Positions 25,642 through 33,442 of a DNA stretch of 64,000 bases are shown here, in pieces. Each line of letters begins with the position of its first letter. Within the stretch, counting starts at the first letter, position 1. Source of the stretch: Acidobacteriota bacterium (GTDB lineage: Bacteria; Acidobacteriota; Terriglobia; Acidiferrales; UBA7541); NCBI GenBank assembly GCA_003223295.1, contig QHYM01000104.1, positions 32,186 through 96,185 of the forward strand, read 5' to 3'. The position numbers and the translations under genes are program-made. The notes beneath the pieces are model-generated. The model saw only the letters and a list, made by a program, of their open reading frames with translations. It was not told the DNA's origin and searched no databases.

Positions 25642-27420
25642 TTAATTACTCTTTGGGAGTTGGGCAACGGATTCCGTATTCAGAAGCGCCGTTGGCGCAC
25701 TATGCAAATGCGTATAGAGGCCGCCGGTGCGAATCAATTGGTCGTGCGTTCCCTGTTCCTGGATCACTCCTCGGTTGAGAACAACAATTCGGTCCACCCA
25801 TTTAAGCGCCGCAATCCGGTGCGATACGAACACGATGGTTTGGCTGGGAAAATGGCGCGCCAAATTCATAAACACCCGTCGTTCGGACGGTGCGTCGAGG
25901 GCGGAGGTAGATTCATCAAGCAGCAAAATCGAGGGTTTGTGGAGCACGGCCCGGGCCAGCGCTACGCGTTGCTTTTCACCGCCAGACAGCGCGTTCCCTC
26001 TTGGGCCCACGGGTGTGTCCCAGCCTTGCGGCAACCGCCGAAACAGCTCTTCTAGATCGGCAATCTCGACTGCTGTATGAAGTTCTCCAGTCGTCGCGGA
26101 GGGGTTTCCCAATAGAATATTTTCCTTCAGTGTGCGGTCGAAAAGCACGGCATCCTGCAATAAATAGCAAACCCTTGTTCGCAGGCTTGCCAGCCGGATC
26201 TTACGAACGTCAATCCCGTCGATATAAACCGTGCCTCCACTCGCGTCATAAAGCCGGGCGATCAGCTTTGCGATGGTGCTTTTTCCGCTCCCGCTTATGC
26301 CTACCAACGCCACTTTCTCGCCGGGCCCGAGTTTGAGTTGAATCCCGTCCAGCACAGGAACGCCATCCCGATAACAGAAATCAACTCTCTCCATTTCCAC
26401 ATAGCCTCGGAGCGGGGAAGGGAAGGTGATGGCGTCGGGCCGTTCAGGCACGCTGGGAGTCCTTTCCATAACCTCCAGAATTCTGCGGATATTGGTCCCT
26501 AAGCGATTCAACTGGGAATAAATGTCCACGGCGGCACGCAAGGGATCAAATAAGCGCCCCATGTAACTATAAAAGGCGACCACGCCGCCGATCGTCAGAG
26601 CCCCAATAAACACCTGGTAGCCACCATAACCAAGGATCGCGATCGTGCCCGTGGCGATGATGGCCATGTAGCAGGAGCTGAACAGGACCTCGACTAGTTC
26701 CCGATGATTTACTGCTTTCATGCGCTCCATCGCCCACTTTTGGAATGTTTGCGATTGGTTTTTCTCTTGATGAAGGAGCTGAACCTGAATGACGGAAGTA
26801 AGATGCTCCTGAAGAAAACTGCTCTCTTTGGCAGCTTTCTCCTGGGCCAGATCCGAGGCGCGGCGCAGAGGCTTTTCAAACTTCTTTCGGAAAACAAAGA
26901 AAAGAGGCATCAAGGGCAGAACAAGGCTGGTGAGCTTAAAATCAAGGGTGAACATGGTGCCCATGACGAAGATGGAGTTGAATGCGGTTTGTAGTGCATA
27001 GGGCACCAGGTTCGATCCTCCTTCGGCTACCTGGTCCACGTCCTGTTCCAGGCGATAGAGTCTTTCGCCAACCGGCGTTGAATCATGGTAGTCGGCGGAA
27101 AGACGGTTCATTTGCTCCAGGATATTAAGGCGCATCTGGAAGACAAGATTCTGAACGGTTCGAAAATTCACGAGCTGGGCCAGCGTGAAAAAGCCCAGCC
27201 GAAAAATGTAAAGCCCAAAGAATCCTAGGGCAGTGAGAAGAAGGAGACGGAAGTCCTTCTTGGGAAGGACATAGTCAATCAGCCATTTGAGAAGCAAGGG
27301 ATCGAGAAGAAACATGGCGCTGCTTAGAACCACGAGCAGCACGCCCAGTGAGTAGGACGGGAAAAGGGGCCGCATTTGGCGAAGGAACCAGCGCGCCTGC
27401 GCTTTGAGCGTCGAACTCAC
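25642..27420 (-). CDS. ABC exporter, fused permease-ATPase (lasso LasD-like)
   Basis: 592 aa. Six-helix exporter domain (about 20-310) followed by an ATPase domain (about 340-575) with Walker A GISGSGKS (374-381), signature LSGGEKQR (about 479-486) and Walker B ILLLDES (about 498-504). No C39 peptidase domain, as expected where B2 removes the leader. A homodimeric half-transporter suited to exporting the mature lasso peptide to the periplasm. It is followed by the M16 gene. Confidence 0.87.
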   Translation of the reverse strand: MSSTLKAQARWFLRQMRPLFPSYSLGVLLVVLSSAMFLLDPLLLKWLIDYVLPKKDFRLLLLTALGFFGLYIFRLGFFTLAQLVNFRTVQNLVFQMRLNILEQMNRLSADYHDSTPVGERLYRLEQDVDQVAEGGSNLVPYALQTAFNSIFVMGTMFTLDFKLTSLVLPLMPLFFVFRKKFEKPLRRASDLAQEKAAKESSFLQEHLTSVIQVQLLHQEKNQSQTFQKWAMERMKAVNHRELVEVLFSSCYMAIIATGTIAILGYGGYQVFIGALTIGGVVAFYSYMGRLFDPLRAAVDIYSQLNRLGTNIRRILEVMERTPSVPERPDAITFPSPLRGYVEMERVDFCYRDGVPVLDGIQLKLGPGEKVALVGISGSGKSTIAKLIARLYDASGGTVYIDGIDVRKIRLASLRTRVCYLLQDAVLFDRTLKENILLGNPSATTGELHTAVEIADLEELFRRLPQGWDTPVGPRGNALSGGEKQRVALARAVLHKPSILLLDESTSALDAPSERRVFMNLARHFPSQTIVFVSHRIAALKWVDRIVVLNRGVIQEQGTHDQLIRTGGLYTHLHSAPTALLNTESVAQLPKSN

Positions 27421-27879
27421 TTCGTCTCCTTTTCCCGTGCATCTGCCCCCCGGGTTTCCTGCCGGTGACCGTTGTTAATAGAATGTTGGCCGCTTGGGTT
27501 CAAACCAGCCTTGCGCGATCTTTGCCGTTTGCAGAAAGTTTTGTGGCAGCCGCGGAATTGGACAGCGTGGCCGCCATGGCAAACTGAAAAACAAAAGCAT
27601 TGGCTTGAGCCCATGTACCTTCCCCAAGTTTGTGATCGCTGGACTTTCTGGATTGAGGGCTCAAGAATGGCCAAATTGCGAACCCGGGCGTCTCGATTGG
27701 CGGGCGATTCCAGCGAGCCCTCAACGGACGTGTGGCCGGAAGGATCGGCTCAGGCTCGAAGCCACATTTCAATCCCTGAATTAGGGGCTAAGACCGGACT
27801 GCGCCCCTCAAGTTGGTTTTCTACCTAATACTGCCCTGCTCGGTGGCAGGCAGGGCATATTCCGAATATGATTTAGCGG
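27421..27879. other. Intergenic region upstream of the exporter
   Basis: 459 bases. Several overlapping open frames on both strands lack coding features and conserved motifs and are judged spurious. No leader-like Y-x2-P-x-L peptide was found. It should contain the exporter promoter. Confidence 0.35.
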
Positions 27880-28320
27880 TTAGGCAGCAACGTCTTTAAA
27901 CTGCCAGATCCTTCTGAAATTAATCGGGCTTAGGTGAAAATGCTTCAGAAAGCACCTCGTGAAATTGCGAACATGCCGATATCCCGCATCAATAGCGATG
28001 GCTTTGACAGGCGCATCGGTCGTCCGTAATTGTTGCGCCGCGGCATCGAGGCGACTTTTCTTTGCGTATTCTTTGATTCCCAAGCCCGTGTAGGCCTTGA
28101 AGAGCCGTCGCGCCTGGCGGCCAGAAATGCCCAACCCAAGCGCTTGGCAGGCTTCATCAAGGCAAGACAGCCCCCTTGCGGGGTCACTATCGATAAGATT
28201 TTTTAGCTTTTGCACCCGCCAGTCCTCACTAACACGTGCGTCAGTGGTTTTCAAAAAAAACAACTTGAGGAACTCACGTGGACTTCCCCACCTCAGAACA
28301 ACAGGTTGCTCGTAGATCAT
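27880..28320 (-). CDS. Short AraC-family DNA-binding protein
   Basis: 146 aa, essentially an AraC double helix-turn-helix: GISGRQARRLFKAYTGLGIKEYAKKSRLDAA, then AIDAGYRHVRNFTRCFLKHFHLSP. The N-terminal 40 residues are short and non-sensory. It is read toward the exporter gene 459 bases downstream and may control exporter and M16 genes; the permease gene on its other side is an alternative target. Confidence 0.75.
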   Translation of the reverse strand: MIYEQPVVLRWGSPREFLKLFFLKTTDARVSEDWRVQKLKNLIDSDPARGLSCLDEACQALGLGISGRQARRLFKAYTGLGIKEYAKKSRLDAAAQQLRTTDAPVKAIAIDAGYRHVRNFTRCFLKHFHLSPINFRRIWQFKDVAA

Positions 28321-28694
28321 CGACCTTGCCTCCTGGTATTCGCGGTTGGATAAACGAGTTCAGTGATAAAAATTAATGCGATATTCTGAGCCAGGCATCA
28401 TGCCGGACATGTGTTACTTAGGAATTACAAGGGGCTGGTAGTTCCGGAAACCTGAAGAACTTCGAATACAGCAGCGACTTCGCTACAGGGGAACCGCGGC
28501 CCTAACGTCGGAACGTCGGCTCCCTTCTTCCAAATACCGCCACTCAAGCTAAGAGGAAACAAGGAATCGGTCAATAGGGTCTTTCACTCAAATCGAGTAG
28601 GGGTAGAAACCTCAGTCGGTTCTTATGCTCAGGCGAATGCACCGGCAAGTGTAAACATAGAGAGGTCTTTCACAGACGATACTAACTTCTCGTG
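28321..28694. other. Intergenic region
   Basis: 374 bases between the ADOP permease 3' end and the short AraC gene. No gene, repeat or clear hairpin recognised. Confidence 0.3.
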
Positions 28695-31364
28695 TTACTC
28701 CTGGCGTAACGCGCTCATAGGATCGACTCGGCTCGCGCGACGCGCCGGAACAAGACTCGCGAACATCGCAGCGAAAACCAGGAACGGAATAATGATGACA
28801 GATGTCGATAGCATCGTGGGCTGCATTCCTTCGACCAAGCGCTCCAAAACTCGTCCAGCTGCTCCAGCAGCAATCGTGCCAATACCTATTCCCAGAGAGA
28901 TCATTTCCAGGCTTTGCCGAAGCACCAGCCACATGACCTCGCTTGGCCGCGCGCCCAGAGCCATCCGTATGCCAATTTCCGGAACACGCTGACCCGTCAG
29001 ATACGCCAGCACGCCATAGATGCCGATGCACGCGAGAATCAAAGCCAACGCAGCAAAGACGCCGAATAAAAGTAGCAGGAAGCGTTGCATCGCCAGCGAG
29101 TTGTGCGCAAGCTGCTCCATCGTACGGACTTGATAAAGCACTTGGTCGCTAGCCTGCCCTCGTAATTCCTGCCGAAGCGGTTCGACGACGGTCAATGGCG
29201 GAACACTGGTTCGGACGGCAATGGACATGAGTTGCGACCAGCGCCGCAAAAATGGCAAGGCCACTTGGGCAAACGGATAATAGAATTGCGCTCGCACTTG
29301 AGCCTGATCGTCGCCAGCAAGGCCCCAGTAGCGCACATGACCAACGACGCCCACGATTTTGTAAGGCGCGGAGCACGCTACAAAAGTCTTGGTTGTTTGA
29401 GCGCAGGGCATGTCGGGAATCCACAGGCTCCTACCGAGAGCATCCTGGCCTCCGAACGCGCTTTTCGCTAGAACATCGTCCACAACAATTACGAGTTCGC
29501 TTCCAAGACGGTCGTGCTCGTCAAAGAATCGTCCTTCGAGCAGCGGGATGCCCATCACCTTGAGAAAATCCGGCGTCGCACTGCTTGCCAACGCCACAGG
29601 CTGCTTATCCTGGGGCGGGACACTGGGAGTCGGCCAGTAGCCTATTTGGTTGTTGCCTTCCCGCATGGGAACGATGTCCACGGCGGTAACGGACTGCACT
29701 CCGGGGACGCGACGCGCGCGATCGATGACTTCTTGCCAGGCCGCGGGAATCCGTGCGGGATCCGTAAGCGACGCGGGTGAAAGCGCCATGCGCATCACCA
29801 GCAGATTGTGAATGTCTAGGCCGGGACTGAGAGAAGATGCATGTAACAGCGTCCGCCCGAGCATGCCGGCGGCAACCAACAGAACAATCGCCAGCGCAAT
29901 CTCAGAGATGACAAACGCGGAATGCAGACGCCGGGAGCTTCCAGGCATCGTTCGCGCGCTTGCACGGAGTATCTGTTCCAGGTTGCGTGCAGGCGCACGC
30001 AATGCCGGGGCCAGTCCAAACAATAAGCCGCTCAAAACGGAGACGCCGAGGGCAAACATCAGGACGCGCCAATCGAGTTGGATTTCTTCGGCGCGCGGCA
30101 AATCTCCCGGCCAGAAGGTCAAAAACGGATGGAGCCCCGTGGCTGCCAGCCATATACCGAGCAATCCTCCCGCAACCCCCAGGAGCGCGCTTTCCGTCAG
30201 GCACTGTCGCACAAGCCGGCTACGGCTCGCGCCAAGAGCCACGCGCATCGCGAGTTCGCGTTCGCGGGAGACCGCACGCGCCAGCATCAAGCTGGCCACG
30301 TTGGCGCAGGCAATGAGTAAGACCAGGCCGACCGCGCCCAGCAGGAGCCAAAGCGTCGGCCGCGTGTCACCGACGTCGGGCTGCAGGCGCTTCACGAGGA
30401 GAGAACGACCTGCGTTCGTGTCCGCAAATGCCCGCGCCAAGTGGCTTCCCGTCAGGGCTATTTCAGCCTGCGCCTGCCCAAGTGTGGCATCGAGCCGCAG
30501 GCGCGCCACAACGTGGACCGGTTGCGCCGTGCGATTACGCAAGTATCCTGCCGCATCTTGGCCCAGCGGCGTGTAGACATCCGGTTCATCGCCGTAGAGC
30601 CGGAATCCGGCCGGTGCGACGCCGACAATTGTGTATTGCTTTTGTTCGAGAACGATCGAACTGCCCAGCGCGTCAGCCCTGCCGTCGAAGTGGCGCTGCC
30701 AGAAACTGTAGCCCAGTATCGCAACGGGTGTCGCTCCAATCCGGTCTTCCTCGGGCAAGAAAGCACGGCCTTGCGCTACCGGCACGCGCACGACAGAAAA
30801 CAATTCCGGCGAAATTTCGAAGTAGTTCACATACTGAGGTTCACCCGGCGCGCTGAGCGTGCCATTGTTATAGACCAGCGCAGCCAGGTCGAGAGAACGG
30901 CTTTCGCGCTGGCAATCGAGGAAATCCAGGTATGCGACCTTTTGTTCCCCATAGATTTTTGTGTTCCACGCGTCGGTGTGACCATTCACCGCGACTAACC
31001 GGTTGGGTTCGGGAAAGGGCAGAGGCTTCAGTAGAACGCCGCTAACAAGGCTGAACATCAACGTGGTCGCTCCGGTGCCGAGCGCCAGCGTCAACAGGGC
31101 GACCGCAACAAACCCGGGCCGGTGGCGAAAGCTGCGAATCGCATAACGCAGGTCTTGAAGAAAATCCACGGCCCAGCGCCATCCCCACATGTCGCGCGTG
31201 ACTTCTTCAGTAACGCCGACGTTTCCGAATTCACGGCGAGCAGCATGCCGGGCAGCTTTTTCTGTTTGACCGGATTCCATGCCGTCGCACTCCGCAAGAA
31301 GCAAATGAGTCTGAATCTCTTCTTGCAGTTCCTTATTACGCCGCTCCCAAAACGTCCATCTCAT
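28695..31364 (-). CDS. ADOP/MacB-type permease with N-terminal prefix domain, PadR-linked
   Basis: 889 aa from the ATG at 31364, which overlaps the PadR stop (ATGA); the longer open frame to 31646 runs through padR and is not coding. N-terminal permease-prefix domain (NKELQEEIQTHLLLAE), then two MacB periplasmic/FtsX units, the first with PGFVAVALLTLALGTGATTLMF and the second ending near GVLAYLTGQRVPEIGIRMALGARPS. No ATPase is adjacent. PadR-permease pairs of this kind are typical of Acidobacteriota; the substrate is unknown. Confidence 0.86.
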   Translation of the reverse strand: MRWTFWERRNKELQEEIQTHLLLAECDGMESGQTEKAARHAARREFGNVGVTEEVTRDMWGWRWAVDFLQDLRYAIRSFRHRPGFVAVALLTLALGTGATTLMFSLVSGVLLKPLPFPEPNRLVAVNGHTDAWNTKIYGEQKVAYLDFLDCQRESRSLDLAALVYNNGTLSAPGEPQYVNYFEISPELFSVVRVPVAQGRAFLPEEDRIGATPVAILGYSFWQRHFDGRADALGSSIVLEQKQYTIVGVAPAGFRLYGDEPDVYTPLGQDAAGYLRNRTAQPVHVVARLRLDATLGQAQAEIALTGSHLARAFADTNAGRSLLVKRLQPDVGDTRPTLWLLLGAVGLVLLIACANVASLMLARAVSRERELAMRVALGASRSRLVRQCLTESALLGVAGGLLGIWLAATGLHPFLTFWPGDLPRAEEIQLDWRVLMFALGVSVLSGLLFGLAPALRAPARNLEQILRASARTMPGSSRRLHSAFVISEIALAIVLLVAAGMLGRTLLHASSLSPGLDIHNLLVMRMALSPASLTDPARIPAAWQEVIDRARRVPGVQSVTAVDIVPMREGNNQIGYWPTPSVPPQDKQPVALASSATPDFLKVMGIPLLEGRFFDEHDRLGSELVIVVDDVLAKSAFGGQDALGRSLWIPDMPCAQTTKTFVACSAPYKIVGVVGHVRYWGLAGDDQAQVRAQFYYPFAQVALPFLRRWSQLMSIAVRTSVPPLTVVEPLRQELRGQASDQVLYQVRTMEQLAHNSLAMQRFLLLLFGVFAALALILACIGIYGVLAYLTGQRVPEIGIRMALGARPSEVMWLVLRQSLEMISLGIGIGTIAAGAAGRVLERLVEGMQPTMLSTSVIIIPFLVFAAMFASLVPARRASRVDPMSALRQE

Positions 31365-31729
31365 CGCACGTTTTCCTTTTCGGCAGGATTCAGGATGCCC
31401 GTGATGGCGGCAGTGAGGCGTTCCCAGCGCGAACGCTCGGCCACCAATTGCCGCTTTCCTGCTTTCGTCAGGCGATAGACACGCAGCCGGGGCCCAAGAT
31501 CGGAAGCCTTCCATTCCGCCTCGATCCAGCCCTTGCGCTCGAGCCGGTGAAGCGCTGGATAAAGCGAACCGGTGTCCACCTTCAATATTTCCCCCGAGTT
31601 CGTGCGAATGGCTTTGCTCAGGGCATATCCATGCCGGGGCGCCCATTGCAGCGTCTGCAGGATCAGCATATCCAGGGTGCCCTGCAAGAGCTCAGTACGA
31701 TTTTGGTAGCGATCTTTTTGTTTGGACAT
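31361..31729 (-). CDS. PadR-family transcriptional regulator
   Basis: 122 aa. Winged helix of PadR type: LLQGTLDMLILQTLQW, then the wing segment GSLYPALHRLERKGWIEAEW and a C-terminal dimerisation helix with AGKRQLVAERSRW. Co-translated with the downstream ADOP permease. A perfect inverted repeat ending 6 bases before the ATG suggests autorepression. Confidence 0.9.
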   Translation of the reverse strand: MSKQKDRYQNRTELLQGTLDMLILQTLQWAPRHGYALSKAIRTNSGEILKVDTGSLYPALHRLERKGWIEAEWKASDLGPRLRVYRLTKAGKRQLVAERSRWERLTAAITGILNPAEKENVR

Positions 31730-31734
31730 TCTTG

Positions 31735-31780
31735 GGTATGTAGACTCCCTTCTTAGTCGTAGGTAAGCATTCTACATACC
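31735..31780. promoter_or_regulatory. Candidate PadR operator
   Basis: GGTATGTAGA (31735-31744) and TCTACATACC (31771-31780): a perfect 10-bp inverted repeat with a 26-base spacer directly upstream of padR. ATGTA/TACAT half-sites are common for PadR-family proteins. The rest of 31781-32115 holds no gene; a short AGGCT/AGCCT hairpin near 32034 lies in the leader of the fusion-protein gene. Confidence 0.6.
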
Positions 31781-32115
31781 ATAAAATCAAACAATGGACT
31801 GAGCTCATTTAGTGGAGTGGCTACGCTCTGCAGTTTCCCGGGCGACGCCACCGGATGAATTAGAAAGCGCTGGAGTTAGACAGTTTGGCGTTTGACGGCG
31901 ACTGCCGTCGCCGCACCCTCCTGCTCGGTAATCTTGCCTTGGTGTCGGGTTCGCGTAGGGTTAAGCTGTTCGTTGTTGGGACGGGCAATCCCATTTTCGG
32001 GTAATTTAGAGTACCCTCGTGGCGGGGATACAGGCTAACAGCCTGAGGCTAAGGGACTTATTGGAAGGGAACCTTAGGAATGAGAGTTGCGTTCCAAAGA
32101 TACGGACATTAACTT

Positions 32116-33369
32116 ATGGACATCCAACGACCTTCAAACGCACGTGCAAAGAAAATCCGCCGAATTGCCTATGGCTCGGTAGCATTCCTTCTTATTGGGG
32201 GAGTTAGCTACGGGCTCTCCCGGCTGCGGCCGGCGGCGCCTACAGTGGACCGCGCCACAATCTACACCGACGAAGTGAAACGCGGGCCGATGCTGCGGGA
32301 AGTACGCGGCTTGGGGACGCTTGTTCCTGAGGACATTCGGTGGATCCCCGCACAAACGAACTCAAAGGTAGAACGAATCGTGCTGCGGCCGGGAGCGATC
32401 ATCCATCCGAACTCGGTCATCCTGGAGCTGAGCGATCCGCAATTGCAGCGCGACCTGCTGGATGCACAATACCAGCTCAAAGGCGCGGAGGCGGACTACG
32501 CCAATCTAAAGGTTCAGGTAAACAGCCAATTGATGAACCAAAAGTCAGTGGAAGCCACTGTTCGCAGCGATTATGAACAAGCCCACTTGCAGCATGAAGT
32601 CGACCTAAAGTTATTCAAAGAGGGCATCCAGTCAAGCCACATTGAGGAGCTCTCAAGAGTCAAAGAAGACCAGCTCAAGATTCGCTTGCAACTGGAGGTA
32701 GAACGGACGCGGGTGGCGACGGATGCCGCGACGGCGCAGCTTGCTGCGCAGGAAGCGAAGGTCGAGCAACAGCACGCGCTTTATAACCTGAAGCACAGTC
32801 AGTACGACGCATTGCACCTTCGCGCGGGGATCGAAGGAGTGCTCCAACTTGTCCCTGTGGAAGAGGGACAGCAAGTGACGCCCGGAACGAACCTTGCGCG
32901 CGTGGCCGACCCGAAGAAGCTTAAGGCAGAAATCAAGATACCGGAAACGCAAGCGAAGGACGTAACCATCGGGCAAAAGGCGACGGTGGACACACGAAAT
33001 GGCGTCGTCGAGGGACACGTTTCACGAATCGATCCATCCGTTCAGAACGGGACGGTGACCGTGGATGTGAGGATCACTGATCCACTGCCACATGGAGCGC
33101 GGCCTGATTTGAGCGTTGACGGAACTGTGGAGCTTGAGAACTTAAAGGACGTGCTCTTTGTGGGCAGGCCCGTGAATGGTCAGTCGGACAGCACGATTGG
33201 AATCTTCAAGCTCGTTGATGACGGCGCGGAAGCTGTGCGTGTGAATGTCAAGCTAGGGCGGAATTCGGTGAACACGATTGAGATCCGGGATGGGCTGAAA
33301 GTCGGAGATAAAGTGATTCTGTCGGATATGTCGCAGTGGGACAATTTCGACCGCATCCGGCTCAAGTAA
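32116..33369 (+). CDS. HlyD/MacA-type periplasmic membrane-fusion protein
   Basis: 417 aa. N-terminal membrane anchor (about 17-35), biotinyl-lipoyl-like half-motifs (GTLVPEDIRWIPAQTNSKV and LRAGIEGVLQLVPVEEGQQV), a long alpha-hairpin (about 115-240) and a beta-barrel region. It would link the downstream ABC permeases to an outer-membrane partner, as MacA does for MacB. First gene of the plus-strand transporter run; the next gene starts 73 bases later. Confidence 0.85.
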   Translation: MDIQRPSNARAKKIRRIAYGSVAFLLIGGVSYGLSRLRPAAPTVDRATIYTDEVKRGPMLREVRGLGTLVPEDIRWIPAQTNSKVERIVLRPGAIIHPNSVILELSDPQLQRDLLDAQYQLKGAEADYANLKVQVNSQLMNQKSVEATVRSDYEQAHLQHEVDLKLFKEGIQSSHIEELSRVKEDQLKIRLQLEVERTRVATDAATAQLAAQEAKVEQQHALYNLKHSQYDALHLRAGIEGVLQLVPVEEGQQVTPGTNLARVADPKKLKAEIKIPETQAKDVTIGQKATVDTRNGVVEGHVSRIDPSVQNGTVTVDVRITDPLPHGARPDLSVDGTVELENLKDVLFVGRPVNGQSDSTIGIFKLVDDGAEAVRVNVKLGRNSVNTIEIRDGLKVGDKVILSDMSQWDNFDRIRLK

Positions 33370-33442
33370 CCTGTGGTGGGTCCTCGAAAACGGTCTGGGG
33401 AAGAAGCCAAGAAGACGGGAACAGGGAGCGGGGGACGAGTTG

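Noticed and set aside
27417..27828. Overlapping frames of 85-118 residues upstream of the exporter
   Set aside because: Mutually overlapping on both strands, with no motif, membrane segment or plausible ribosome site; checked for a fourth precursor without success.
31365..31646. N-terminal extension of the PadR-linked permease
   Set aside because: It reads through padR in another frame; the ATGA overlap at 31361-31364 sets the start.
31938..31954. Possible sigma-54 promoter (GG-N10-GC) before the membrane-fusion gene
   Set aside because: Only the GG and GC dinucleotides fit; the TGGCAC and TTGC consensus bases are poorly matched, so it is too weak to call.
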